Assembly: GCF_019168305.1 (NCBI RefSeq)
Contig: NZ_JAHTBI010000018.1
Span: 1-52,873 of the forward strand
Reading direction: 5' to 3'
Source: Pseudomonas aegrilactucae
Lineage (GTDB): Bacteria; Pseudomonadota; Gammaproteobacteria; Pseudomonadales; Pseudomonadaceae
DNA: 52,873 nucleotides
Every line of letters begins with the position of its first letter. Positions within the stretch are counted from its first letter, which is position 1. Under the pieces are notes generated by a model. That model ran no database searches. It saw only the letters and a list, made by a program, of their open reading frames with translations, and was not told where the DNA came from. The position numbers and the translations under genes were made by a program. Of the stretch, positions 7,275-15,652 are shown piece after piece.

Positions 7275-9218
7275 ATGTCACTGTTCAAGCAATTGCTGCT
7301 CGCCATCTGCCTGTTTCTGGTGGTTGCCTTCAGCGGCAGCTTCATGGTCAGCCTGGAGAGTTCGCGCAGCCAGTACGTGAACCAGCTGCGCTCGCACGCC
7401 CAGGATGGCGCCACTGCGCTGGCCTTGTCGCTCACGCCCAACATCGATGACCCGGCGATGGTCGAGCTGCTGGTCAGCTCGATGTTCGACAGTGGCTATT
7501 ACGCCAGCATTCGTGTCGTCGACCTGGGTTCCACTGCTCTTCTGGTCGAGCGCCATGCAGAGCCCGACAGCGGCGGGGTGCCGCGCTGGTTCATCCGCCT
7601 GATCGGCCTGGAGGCGGCCGGCGGTGATGCCATCGTCAGTCGCGGCTGGCAACAGGCGGCGCGGGTCGAGGTGGTCAGCCACCCGATGTTCGCCCTGGCC
7701 AAGCTGTGGCGCAGCGCGCTGGGCAGCCTGGCCTGGTTGCTGCTGTGCGGCGTGCTCAGCGCCTTGCTCGGTGCGTTGCTGCTGCGCCGCCAGCTCAAGC
7801 CGCTGGACTACATGGTGGCGCAGTCCCAGGCGATTGCGCGGCGCGAGTTCCTCAGCCTGCCGCAGTTGCCGCGCACGCCCGAACTGCGCCGGGTGGTGCA
7901 GGCAATGAACCAGATGGTCGAGAAGCTCAAGGCACTGTTCCACGAGCAGGCCCAGCGCAGCGAGACGCTGCGTGCCGAGGCGTGGCAAGACAGCCTGACC
8001 GGGCTGGGCAACCGGCGTTACTTCGAGATGCAGCTGGCGGCACGCCTCAGCCCGCTGGACGAGGCGCGCCCCGGTTACCTGCTGGTGCTGCGTGTGCAGG
8101 ACCTGGCCGGGCTCAACCAGCGCCTCGGCGGGCAACGCACCGACGCATTGCTGCAGGCGGTCGCGCAGCAGTTGCGACGGGTGTGTGCGCACTACCCCAA
8201 GACCCTCAACCTGATCGCGCGCAGCCGCGGGGGTGAATTTGCCGTGCTGGCGCCCGGCCTGGTGCAGGACGAAGCGCTGCACCTGGCCCAGGAGCTGGAG
8301 CAGACCCTGCACAGCCTGCACGATACTGGCGCTTCTGACCTCGACCCGGTGGCCTGGATCGGCCTGGCGCCGTACAGCCCCGGCGATGCGTCGGCGGCCC
8401 TGCTGGAGCGGGCCGATGAAGCGCTGGTGCAGGCGCAGAGCCAGGGCACGCCGTGCTGGGTGTGCCTGCCAGCGCAGGCTGCGGCGCGGGTGGACCGCCA
8501 GGACTGGCAGGCGTTGTTGCAGCAGGCATTTGAGCAGGGCCGCTTCGAGCTGTTCTACCAGCCGGTGGTAGCGGCCGATGACCCTGGCCAGGTACTGCAC
8601 TACAAGGTGCTCTCGCGGCTGCCCGATGGTCACGGCCAGTTGCTCGCCGCCGGGCGTTTCCTGCCCTGGCTGGAGCGCTTAGGCTGGTCGAGCCGGCATG
8701 ACCTGCTGATGCTCGAACGGGTGCTGGCACACTTGCCCGGCCACGACCAGGTGCTGGCGCTGAACCTCTCGGGGTCCACCCTGGCCGACCCGCAGGCGCT
8801 GCAACAGGTGTATGAGCTGCTGGGGCGTCATCCGGCGCTGGGCCGGCGCCTGGTACTGGAAATCGGCGAAGAGCAGCTGCCTGAACAGGCTGCGCTGGAA
8901 CAGCTGGCACGGCGCCTGCGCACCCTGGGGTTCAGCCTGAGCCTGCAGCATTTCGGCGGGCGCTTCAGCATGATCGGCAACCTGGCGCACCTGGGGCTGG
9001 GGTATTTGAAGATCGACGGCAGTTTTATCCGCGCCATCGATCAGGAGCAGCACAAGCGCCTGTTCATCGAGGCGATACAGCGGGCGGCGCACAGCATCGA
9101 CCTGCCGCTGATTGCCGAGCGGGTGGAGAGCGAAGGGGAGTTGCGGGTGCTGCGCGAGATGGGGATCGTCGGGGTACAGGGGCAGTTGATCGGTGAGCCG
9201 CGCCCCTGGGCCGTGTAG
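7275..9218 (+). CDS. lapD: LapD c-di-GMP receptor, inside-out regulator of LapG
   Basis: Inner-membrane protein of 647 residues. The order is a membrane helix (about 5-25), a periplasmic output domain (about 26-150), a second helix (about 155-177), a HAMP segment, a degenerate GGDEF domain and a degenerate EAL domain. The GGDEF motif reads RGGEF (residues 318-322) and the EAL motif is replaced by KVL (residues 444-446, in YKVLSRL). The protein should therefore bind c-di-GMP rather than make or break it. In the known system, c-di-GMP binding to the EAL domain makes the periplasmic domain hold LapG and keeps the adhesin on the surface. GAGGAG before the ATG is a strong ribosome binding site. 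The usual neighbours lapA, lapB and lapC are not here. Confidence 0.95.
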   Translation: MSLFKQLLLAICLFLVVAFSGSFMVSLESSRSQYVNQLRSHAQDGATALALSLTPNIDDPAMVELLVSSMFDSGYYASIRVVDLGSTALLVERHAEPDSGGVPRWFIRLIGLEAAGGDAIVSRGWQQAARVEVVSHPMFALAKLWRSALGSLAWLLLCGVLSALLGALLLRRQLKPLDYMVAQSQAIARREFLSLPQLPRTPELRRVVQAMNQMVEKLKALFHEQAQRSETLRAEAWQDSLTGLGNRRYFEMQLAARLSPLDEARPGYLLVLRVQDLAGLNQRLGGQRTDALLQAVAQQLRRVCAHYPKTLNLIARSRGGEFAVLAPGLVQDEALHLAQELEQTLHSLHDTGASDLDPVAWIGLAPYSPGDASAALLERADEALVQAQSQGTPCWVCLPAQAAARVDRQDWQALLQQAFEQGRFELFYQPVVAADDPGQVLHYKVLSRLPDGHGQLLAAGRFLPWLERLGWSSRHDLLMLERVLAHLPGHDQVLALNLSGSTLADPQALQQVYELLGRHPALGRRLVLEIGEEQLPEQAALEQLARRLRTLGFSLSLQHFGGRFSMIGNLAHLGLGYLKIDGSFIRAIDQEQHKRLFIEAIQRAAHSIDLPLIAERVESEGELRVLREMGIVGVQGQLIGEPRPWAV

Positions 9219-9228
9219 CGTCTGTGAC

Positions 9229-9313
9229 GGCCCTTTCGCTGGCAAGCCAGCTCCCACAGGGTTTTGTGTGCGCCTCCAACCTCGTGAGAACCGGCTTGCC
9301 AGCGAAGGGGCCC
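9229..9313. repeat. REP-like inverted pair between convergent genes
   Basis: Two copies of a Pseudomonas REP-like unit face each other. One is at 9229-9260 (CCCTTTCGCTGGCAAGCCAG, then CTCCCACAGG). A shorter one is at 9291-9312 on the opposite strand (CCGGCTTGCCAGCGAAGG). They lie between the 3' ends of lapD and the next minus-strand gene and may act as a two-way terminator or mRNA stabiliser. The same unit recurs at 48663-48754. Confidence 0.85.
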
Positions 9314-9320
9314 CAGAACC

Positions 9321-9638
9321 CTAGATCAGCGGTCGGTCCTCGTTTTCGTCGATCAGCTTGTTCAACCCCCCCATCGTCTGGCGTGCACTGGAACGGCTGA
9401 GCAGCTTGGCCTGGGCGCTGGCCGGCAGGTCGGTAATGCTGATCACGCCCTTGCTGGTCAGCACCTCGATCAGGTCCTCCAGCACCCGGATCATGTCCAG
9501 GTCGCTCTGCTGCAGCTTCTTGGCAAACCAGGCCTGGGCCTCCGGCGAGTCGTTGGGCAGCGCCTCGTTTTCCTCGGCAAAAGGTGTCGACTCCAGCCGC
9601 ACCAGCGCGCCCTGGGCATCACGTTGCACATAGAACAT
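9321..9638 (-). CDS. Conserved hypothetical small Pseudomonas protein
   Basis: 105 residues starting MFYVQRDAQGALVRLES, with GAGGGA upstream of the ATG at 9638. An earlier in-frame start at 9683 lacks support. The body (LQQSDLDMIRVLEDLIEVLTSKGVISITDLP) is acidic and helical. Similar Pseudomonas proteins carry the database name 'tryptophan synthase subunit beta like', which does not reflect a known function: the protein is far too short for TrpB and has no PLP lysine motif. No transport signal or membrane helix is visible. It is convergent with lapD and separated from it by the REP pair. Confidence 0.8.
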   Translation of the reverse strand: MFYVQRDAQGALVRLESTPFAEENEALPNDSPEAQAWFAKKLQQSDLDMIRVLEDLIEVLTSKGVISITDLPASAQAKLLSRSSARQTMGGLNKLIDENEDRPLI

Positions 9639-9699
9639 GGCGTATCCCTCGTGAAAGTCTGTCCGTAGTGGCCTCAGCAGCATAGGCCACCGGCGCGCA

Positions 9700-9760
9700 A
9701 CAACCCTCTCTATACTTATTCCCTAAAGGTATTTAAATTATTTTTCTTATGCATTTATAT
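9700..9760 (+). promoter_or_regulatory. A+T-rich promoter region of the dioxygenase/ABC operon
   Basis: A markedly A+T-rich stretch (TTCCCTAAAGGTATTTAAAT, then TTTTTCTTATGCATTTA) in otherwise GC-rich DNA, 60-120 bp upstream of the TauD-type gene. Its composition and position are those of a promoter. CysB control, as for other Pseudomonas sulfonate operons, is an inference. Confidence 0.5.
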
Positions 9761-9819
9761 TCAATTCCACGCGTAGTTACCGATCCAGCGGCGCACGCAC
9801 AGCGTGGGAGTGAAGAGTT

Positions 9820-10719
9820 ATGTCAGCGGCCTCTGGCGCCTTGTCGCACAACGACAGCGCCCAACCTCAACGTTTTGAAATTCGTCCGTTTGCCGGCGCC
9901 GTGGGGGCCGAGATCATCGGCCTGGACCTGACCCGTGCGGTCAACAATGCCGACTTTGCGCGCATCCATCGTGCGCACCTGGACCACCACGTGGTGGTGT
10001 TTCGCGACCAGCGCATCACGCCACAACAGCAGATCGACTTCAGCCGCCGTTTCGGCGTGCTGCAGATCCACGTGCTCAAGCAGTTCCTGCTCGCCGGCCA
10101 CCCGCAAATCCTGATCGTTTCCAACATCGTCGAAAACGGCCAGAACATCGGCCTGGGCGATGCCGGCAAGTTCTGGCACTCGGACCTTTCGTACAAGGAA
10201 CTGCCGAGCCTGGGCTCGATGCTGCACGCCCAGGAGCTGCCCAGCGAAGGCGGCGACACCTTGTTCGCCGACATGCACAAGGCCTGGGACGATCTGCCCG
10301 AGTACCTGCGCAAGGCGGTCGCAGGCCGCAGCGCCGCACACTCGTACACCGCGCGCTACAGCGAAACCAAATTCGAAGGCAACTGGCGCCCGACGCTCAC
10401 CGCCGAGCAATTGGCCCAGGTGCAGGAAGTCATCCACCCGGTGGTACGCACCCACCCTGAGAATGGTCGCAAGGCGCTGTTCGTCAGCGAAGGTTTCACC
10501 ACCCGCATCGTCGGCCTGCCCGAGGATGAAAGCCGCCAGCTCCTCACCGAGCTGTACGCCCACAGCGTGCTCGAACACAACATCTACCGTCACCGGTGGC
10601 AGCCCCATGACCTGGTGTTCTGGGACAACCGTTCACTGATCCACCTGGCCGCCGGCTGCCCCGCGCACCTGCGCCGCAAGCTGTACCGCACCACCATCCA
10701 GGGCGATGCCCCGTTCTGA
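9820..10719 (+). CDS. TauD/TfdA-family Fe(II)/2-oxoglutarate dioxygenase
   Basis: Cytoplasmic dioxygenase of 299 residues. The family uses iron and 2-oxoglutarate to oxidise sulfonates, sulfate esters or related compounds and to release sulfite or sulfate. The iron ligands are seen as H120 and D122 in KFWHSDLSY and H275 in SLIHLAAG. An arginine pair near the C-terminus (R286, R290 in RRKLYRTTIQGD) fits 2-oxoglutarate binding. It is the first gene of an operon with a complete ABC importer whose binding protein starts 20 bp downstream. This points to uptake and desulfonation of an organosulfur compound. The substrate (taurine, alkanesulfonate, alkyl sulfate) cannot be settled from sequence, so no tauD symbol is given. 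Confidence 0.9.
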   Translation: MSAASGALSHNDSAQPQRFEIRPFAGAVGAEIIGLDLTRAVNNADFARIHRAHLDHHVVVFRDQRITPQQQIDFSRRFGVLQIHVLKQFLLAGHPQILIVSNIVENGQNIGLGDAGKFWHSDLSYKELPSLGSMLHAQELPSEGGDTLFADMHKAWDDLPEYLRKAVAGRSAAHSYTARYSETKFEGNWRPTLTAEQLAQVQEVIHPVVRTHPENGRKALFVSEGFTTRIVGLPEDESRQLLTELYAHSVLEHNIYRHRWQPHDLVFWDNRSLIHLAAGCPAHLRRKLYRTTIQGDAPF

Positions 10720-10739
10720 TTCGTCTCGAGGAGTACAGC

Positions 10740-11759
10740 ATGCGCAACTCAATCAGCCGCCTGGCGGCCAGCATCGGCCTGGGCGTCAGCCTGCTTGCCG
10801 GCAGCCTCATCGCCCCCGCTGCGGCGCAGGCCGAAGGTGAAATCCGTATCGCCGAGCAGTTCGGCATTGTCTACCTGCTGCTCAACGTGGTGCGCGACCA
10901 GAGCCTGATCGAGAAGCACGGCAAGGAGCAGGGCATCGACATCAAGGTCGACTGGACCCAGCTCTCCGGGGGGTCGGCAGTCAACGACGCACTGTTGTCG
11001 GGCTCGATCGACATCGCCGGCGCCGGGGTTGGCCCGCTGCTGACCATCTGGGACCGCACCCATGGCCGACAGAACGTCAAGGCGGTCGCCTCGCTGGGCA
11101 ACTTCCCGTACTACCTGGTCAGCAGCAACCCCAAGGTCAGGAGCATCGCCGACTTCACCGAGAACGACCGTATTGCCCTGCCGGCGGTAGGTGTCTCGGT
11201 GCAATCGCGCTTCCTGCAGTACGCCGCCGCCCAGCAGTGGGGCGACAAGGCGTTCGCGCGCCTGGACAAGTACACCCTTGCCGTTCCGCACCCTGACGCC
11301 ACCGCCGCCTTGCTGGCCGGCGGCACCGAACTCAACGCGCACTTCTCCAACCCGCCGTTCCAGGACCAGGTGCTGGCCAACAAGGAGGTGCACGTGGTGC
11401 TCGACACCTACGAGCTGTTGGGCCCCAACTCGCCCACCGTGCTGTTCGCCACCGAGAAATTCCGCAAGGACAACCCCAAGACCTATCAGGCGTTCGTCGA
11501 CGCCCTGGCCGAGGCGGCGGACTTCGCCCAGCACGACAAGGGCGCGGCGGCCGATACCTACATTCGCGTGACCAAGGCCAAGATCGACCGCGCGGCGCTG
11601 CTCAAGATCATCGACAACCCGCAGTACGAGTTCAGCATCACGCCGAAGAACACCTACAAACTGGCTGACTTCATGTACCGGGTCGGTGCGATCAAGAACA
11701 AACCCGAATCGTGGAAGGACTACTTCTTCCAGGATCAGAAGCCGCTGCAGGGGAGCTGA
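10740..11759 (+). CDS. ABC transporter substrate-binding protein, NMT1/SsuA type
   Basis: Periplasmic binding protein of 339 residues with a cleavable signal peptide (RLAASIGLGVSLLAGSLIA, cleavage near AAAQAEG). The NMT1/OpuAC-like fold is suggested by EIRIAEQFGIVYLLLNVVRD, LSGGSAVNDALLSGSIDIAGAG and VASLGNFPYYLVSSNP. Such proteins bind nitrate, sulfonates, taurine or thiamine precursors. With a TauD-type enzyme upstream, an organosulfonate is the most likely ligand. A GAGGAG ribosome site comes before the ATG. The ATPase starts 5 bp after the stop. Confidence 0.9.
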   Translation: MRNSISRLAASIGLGVSLLAGSLIAPAAAQAEGEIRIAEQFGIVYLLLNVVRDQSLIEKHGKEQGIDIKVDWTQLSGGSAVNDALLSGSIDIAGAGVGPLLTIWDRTHGRQNVKAVASLGNFPYYLVSSNPKVRSIADFTENDRIALPAVGVSVQSRFLQYAAAQQWGDKAFARLDKYTLAVPHPDATAALLAGGTELNAHFSNPPFQDQVLANKEVHVVLDTYELLGPNSPTVLFATEKFRKDNPKTYQAFVDALAEAADFAQHDKGAAADTYIRVTKAKIDRAALLKIIDNPQYEFSITPKNTYKLADFMYRVGAIKNKPESWKDYFFQDQKPLQGS

Positions 11760-11763
11760 TGCC

Positions 11764-12627
11764 ATGAATGCCCGCTTGCAAGGCCACACGGCCAGCAACC
11801 TGAGCAGCGTTAGCGCGCCGCCTGTGTTGCAGGTGGACAACCTCAGCCTCGAATACCGCACCGCCCAGCGCGTGGTGCGGGCTACCCACCAGGTCAGCTT
11901 CGATGTCGACAAGGCGGACCGCTTCGTCCTGCTCGGGCCCTCCGGGTGCGGCAAGTCGACCTTGCTCAAGGCGGTGGCCGGCTTCATCGAACCGCGTGAA
12001 GGCGAGATCCGCCTGCAAGGCCAGCCGGTGCGCGGGCCGGGGCCCGACCGCATCGTGGTGTTCCAGGAATTCGACCAGTTGCCGCCGTGGAAAACCGTCA
12101 AGCAGAACGTGATGTTCCCGCTGCTGGCATCCGGCACCCTCAAGCGTGCCGAGGCCGAACAGCGCGCCCTGCATTATCTGGACAAGGTCGGCCTGGCGGC
12201 CTTCGCCGATGCCTATCCGCATACCCTGTCCGGCGGCATGAAAGCGCGTGTGGCGATCGCCCGGGCGTTGGCCATGCAGCCCAAGATCCTGCTGATGGAC
12301 GAACCCTTCGCCGCGCTCGACGCCCTGACCCGGCGCAAGATGCAGGAAGAGCTGCTGCTGTTGTGGCAAGAGGTGCGCTTCACCCTGCTGTTCGTCACCC
12401 ACTCCATCGAAGAGGCGCTGGTGGTGGGCAACCGCATCCTGCTGCTGTCGCCGCACCCGGGGCGTGTGCGCGCCGAGATCCACAGCCACCAGTACGACCT
12501 GCACAGCCTGGGCGCCGCCGACTTCCAGGCCAGTGCGCGACGCATCCATCGCCTGCTGTTCGAAGACGGCGCTGCGCCCGAGCAGGACGCCGCGCTCGAC
12601 TTCACCGACATCCGCATCGCCTACTGA
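11764..12627 (+). CDS. ABC transporter ATP-binding protein (SsuB/TauB type)
   Basis: ATPase of 287 residues for the adjacent importer. Walker A is GPSGCGKST (58-66), the Q-loop lies in VVFQEFDQLPPW, the signature is LSGGM (155-159), Walker B is ILLMDEP (D179, E180) and the switch histidine is in FVTHSIEEA. The ATG at 11764 was chosen because it follows the binding-protein stop by a few bases; the frame is open further upstream but overlaps the previous gene. The C-terminal 40 residues after the NBD are typical of the nitrate/sulfonate subfamily. Confidence 0.93.
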   Translation: MNARLQGHTASNLSSVSAPPVLQVDNLSLEYRTAQRVVRATHQVSFDVDKADRFVLLGPSGCGKSTLLKAVAGFIEPREGEIRLQGQPVRGPGPDRIVVFQEFDQLPPWKTVKQNVMFPLLASGTLKRAEAEQRALHYLDKVGLAAFADAYPHTLSGGMKARVAIARALAMQPKILLMDEPFAALDALTRRKMQEELLLLWQEVRFTLLFVTHSIEEALVVGNRILLLSPHPGRVRAEIHSHQYDLHSLGAADFQASARRIHRLLFEDGAAPEQDAALDFTDIRIAY

Positions 12628-12642
12628 CCGGGAGCCTTACCC

Positions 12643-13512
12643 ATGACCCCCTCTGCACCGGCTCCACGCCAGGAGTACGAAGTCGCCCTCGAACCCTTGC
12701 TCAGCGTACCGCTGGAGCGCGAGCTGCCATTGGGCCAGCGCCTGTGGCAACACGCCTGGCTGCGCAAGAGCCTGATCCTGGTACTGCTGGCGCTGGCCTG
12801 GGAGGCCGTCGCGCGCTATCAGGGCAACGACCTGCTGCTGCCCAGCTTCCTGCAGACCGCCGCCGCGCTGTACGACGGGATGCTCAGCGGCGAGTTGCCG
12901 GCCAAGGTCGGCGTGTCGCTGGTGGTGCTGCTCAAGGGCTACCTGCTGGGCATCGTGCTGGCGTTCGGCTTGACCAGCCTTGCGGTGTCGACACAGATCG
13001 GCCGCGACCTGCTCAGCAGCCTGACCTCGATGTTCAACCCCTTGCCGGCGATTGCCCTGCTGCCGCTTGCGCTGCTGTGGTTTGGCCTGGGCGACAACAG
13101 CCTGATCTTCGTGCTGGTGCATTCGGTGCTGTGGGCGCTGGCGCTGAACACCTATGCCGGTTTCATGGGGGTCTCAGAAACCCTGCGCATGGCCGGGCGC
13201 AACTACGGCCTGCGCGGCTTGCGGCTGGTGGTCTACATCCTGATTCCGGCGGCGCTGCCCTCCATCCTGTCGGGCCTGAAGATCGGCTGGGCGTTCGCCT
13301 GGCGCACCCTGATCGCCGCCGAGCTGGTGTTTGGCGCCACCAGCGGCAAGGGCGGCCTGGGCTGGTACATCTTCCAGAACCGCAACGAGCTGTACACCGA
13401 CAAGGTGTTCGCCGGCCTCGCGGTGGTGATCCTGATCGGCCTGCTGGTCGAGAGCCTGGTGTTCAACACCCTCGAGCGGGTCACCGTGCGCCGTTGGGGT
13501 ATGCAGCGCTGA
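12643..13512 (+). CDS. ABC transporter permease (SsuC/TauC type)
   Basis: Inner-membrane permease of 289 residues with about six membrane helices. The first is LILVLLALAWEAVARY near residue 45. The EAA loop region reads ETLRMAGRNYGLRGLRLVVYILIPAALPSILSG, the contact site for the ATPase. It follows the ATPase gene by 15 bp and closes the operon. The next gene begins on the opposite strand directly after its stop, with no room for a terminator between them. Confidence 0.93.
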   Translation: MTPSAPAPRQEYEVALEPLLSVPLERELPLGQRLWQHAWLRKSLILVLLALAWEAVARYQGNDLLLPSFLQTAAALYDGMLSGELPAKVGVSLVVLLKGYLLGIVLAFGLTSLAVSTQIGRDLLSSLTSMFNPLPAIALLPLALLWFGLGDNSLIFVLVHSVLWALALNTYAGFMGVSETLRMAGRNYGLRGLRLVVYILIPAALPSILSGLKIGWAFAWRTLIAAELVFGATSGKGGLGWYIFQNRNELYTDKVFAGLAVVILIGLLVESLVFNTLERVTVRRWGMQR

Positions 13513-14106
13513 TCAGCCGTCGCTGTACTGCGCCGCCGCCTCGCGCAGGCGCTGGGCGATCTGCCCACGCAGCAGCGGCGGTTGCTCGATGATCAGCGCT
13601 TCGCCCTGGCTCAGCAGCCAGCGGCGCAACTGCACACTGTCATTGAGGCTGGCGTGCAGGCGGTGGCCCTGCTCCAGAGCGGTCAGGCGCATATCGGCGC
13701 TCAGCGGCGCCTCGCGCACCTGGCGGGCCAGGTCATCACTGACCCATGCCTGCAGCCGGATTCGATCCGGGCTGTCGACTGACGCCACGTCACTGCACAG
13801 GTAACCGTGCAAATCGAAGTCCGCCAGGGCGTCACCCCCTGCCTCGCGCAGTTCCAGCTGACGCAGGCGCTGCACGGCCGGCGACCAGTGCCAGCCGAAC
13901 GGGATGCTCTTGTCGTTGCGTTCCAGCGGGAAGATCAGCGACAGCTCGTTGAGGTCGCGTTCGATGGTGCGCTTGCTGATGCTGAAACCGGCATCGCGCA
14001 GGCGCATCGCCAGGGATGCACTGGTAATGCCGGGGGAACGGCTGGGCAGCTGGCGCAACAGCTCCCATTGACGGCTGAGCGTGGCGCGAGTGGTGGCGGA
14101 GGGCAA
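13513..14106 (-). CDS. DeoR/WYL-type transcriptional regulator
   Basis: Regulator of 197 residues counted from a TTG at 14106, which has AAGGA nine bases upstream. The longer open frame to 14259 has no better start. The N-terminal helix-turn-helix is seen in ITSASLAMRLRDAGFSISKRTIERDLNELS. The C-terminal part (LQAWVSDDLARQVREAPLSADMRLTAL ... LRRWLLSQGEALIIEQPPLLRGQI) resembles the ligand domain of WYL proteins. WYL domains bind nucleotides or other small ligands. It converges on the sulfonate-type operon, and whether it regulates that operon is unknown. Confidence 0.8.
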   Translation of the reverse strand: MPSATTRATLSRQWELLRQLPSRSPGITSASLAMRLRDAGFSISKRTIERDLNELSLIFPLERNDKSIPFGWHWSPAVQRLRQLELREAGGDALADFDLHGYLCSDVASVDSPDRIRLQAWVSDDLARQVREAPLSADMRLTALEQGHRLHASLNDSVQLRRWLLSQGEALIIEQPPLLRGQIAQRLREAAAQYSDG

Positions 14107-14313
14107 AAGATAACGTCCTTGTCTAGGCTTTGCCTGAATAGCATGGCGCCAGCGGTGCCGTATGGCAATTAGCCAGTGACGCATAACCTCAGGGACGAGC
14201 CCGTTGAATTGCCCGAATCGAATCGTGCGCGACAGGTTTTGTCGTGCCGTTGCGCACAATCACGCCTCATCGTCCCCACTCTCTGTACCTTGGGCGGTTC
14301 AATGAGGATGACC

Positions 14314-15126
14314 ATGTCTGCTGCCAGCAATATCTACCCACTGCTTGCGCGGCTGTTGCCCGAGCGTGTCGTCCCGGATCCCTGCGGGCAGACCCCGCGC
14401 CATTTCGCCGGCGTAGGCATGCCGGTGCAGCGCGCGGCGCTGGGCGACAGCTTCAGCCTGGTCAATCGTCTGGACGAGGCCGTCGACCTGCAATCGGTCT
14501 ACACCGACCTGCGCCGCCAGGCCCTGGACGGCAGCGTGGCGGCGCTCACCGACCTGGGCTGGATCTGGCTCAACGGCAAGTACTGGCCGGGCGAGCCGTC
14601 GCTGGCGGGCCACCTGTTGCGCATGGCCGCGCTGCAGGGCAGTGCGGTGGCCTGGTTCAATCTGGGCCAGCAGCACTACTTCGGCAAGGGCGTGCAGGTG
14701 GCCTACGCCAGCGCCGCGCACTGCTACCGGCACGCGTTCGAGCGCGGCCTGGACGAAGCCGCTGCCGCACTGGGCGATCTGTTCGAGGAAGAAATCTGCG
14801 ATACCCACCTGCAGGCCTGGCAGGTCGACCTGCAACTGGCCTATGACTGGTTCATGCGCGGTGCCCAACGCGGCGATGCGCGCTGCCGCTTCGAGATCGG
14901 CTATCGCCTGCTGCATGGCCAGCAGGTGCAGGCCGACGACAAGGCCGCCGTGTACTGGCTGGAACTGGCGGCCGCAGCCGGGGTGATGCCGGCGGCCGAA
15001 GAGCTGGCGCTGCATTTCAGCGTGGCCGGCAACCCACTGCGCTACCTGTTCTGGCGTGACCAGGCGATCAGCCTGGGCAGCGCACGGGCACTGAACCTCA
15101 AGCGCGAAGACCAGCAGCAGCGCTGA
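14314..15126 (+). CDS. Sel1-repeat (TPR-like) protein
   Basis: 270 residues with several Sel1-like repeats, for example AALTDLGWIWLNGKYWPG, AVAWFNLGQQHYFGKGVQV, AYDWFMRGAQRGDARCRFEIG and AAVYWLELAAAAGVMPAAEEL. These repeats form a helical solenoid for protein-protein contacts. No signal peptide or membrane helix is visible, so it is probably cytoplasmic. The start was set at the ATG at 14314 because AGGA lies just before it; in-frame ATGs at 14302 and 14308 are also possible. No operon partner is evident, as the next gene has its own operator-like site. Confidence 0.82.
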   Translation: MSAASNIYPLLARLLPERVVPDPCGQTPRHFAGVGMPVQRAALGDSFSLVNRLDEAVDLQSVYTDLRRQALDGSVAALTDLGWIWLNGKYWPGEPSLAGHLLRMAALQGSAVAWFNLGQQHYFGKGVQVAYASAAHCYRHAFERGLDEAAAALGDLFEEEICDTHLQAWQVDLQLAYDWFMRGAQRGDARCRFEIGYRLLHGQQVQADDKAAVYWLELAAAAGVMPAAEELALHFSVAGNPLRYLFWRDQAISLGSARALNLKREDQQQR

Positions 15127-15165
15127 GCGGCTATTGACGCCTCGGGGGCGGATCGAAGAACATTG

Positions 15166-15181
15166 ATAGTTAGCAAACTAT
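15166..15181. promoter_or_regulatory. Putative MarR operator
   Basis: Perfect inverted repeat ATAGTT-AGCA-AACTAT, centred 26 bp before the ATG of the MarR gene. MarR proteins bind such short palindromes and repress their own operons. Found by eye. Confidence 0.65.
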
Positions 15182-15199
15182 GAATTCTGATCCTTGCCC

Positions 15200-15652
15200 A
15201 TGAATCTTGACGCACTGCAACTGAACACCAGCAGCGGCATGGTCGCGGCCAGCCGGCATTGGCGCCGCATCTGCCAGGCGACGCTGGCCGGCTATGGTAT
15301 TTCCGAAGCCTGCGCGGTGCCGTTGCTGATGATCGTGCGCCTGGGCGATGGCGTGCACCAGGTGGCCGTGGCCCAGGCCGCGGGGCTGGAGAGCCCGTCG
15401 CTGGTGCGCCTGCTCGACCAGCTGTGCAACGCCGGGTTCGTCTGCCGCAGCGAGGCACCGGGCGACCGGCGTGCCAAGGCGCTGAGCCTGACCCCCAGTG
15501 GCCGGCGCCTGGCCGAAGCCATCGAGACCGAACTGGTGCGCCTGCGCCGCGACGTGCTGGCCGACATCCCGCCCGCCGACCTGGAAGCGGCCCTGCGCGT
15601 GATACGTGCCTTTGAAGACGCAGCGCAGCGCTCGCCGGGCGGGCCCGCGTGA
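15200..15652 (+). CDS. MarR-family transcriptional regulator
   Basis: Winged helix-turn-helix regulator of 150 residues. Key parts are GVHQVAVAQAAGLESPSLVRLLDQLCNAGFV (recognition helix) and the wing CRSEAPGDRRAKALSLTPSG, whose DxR motif is typical of MarR. The ATG at 15200 is preferred over an in-frame TTG at 15194. Its stop overlaps the GTG start of the FUSC gene by 4 bp (GTGA), so it is the first gene of the efflux operon and probably its repressor. It should be relieved by an aromatic acid or similar efflux substrate. The operator-like palindrome upstream supports autoregulation. Confidence 0.92.
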   Translation: MNLDALQLNTSSGMVAASRHWRRICQATLAGYGISEACAVPLLMIVRLGDGVHQVAVAQAAGLESPSLVRLLDQLCNAGFVCRSEAPGDRRAKALSLTPSGRRLAEAIETELVRLRRDVLADIPPADLEAALRVIRAFEDAAQRSPGGPA

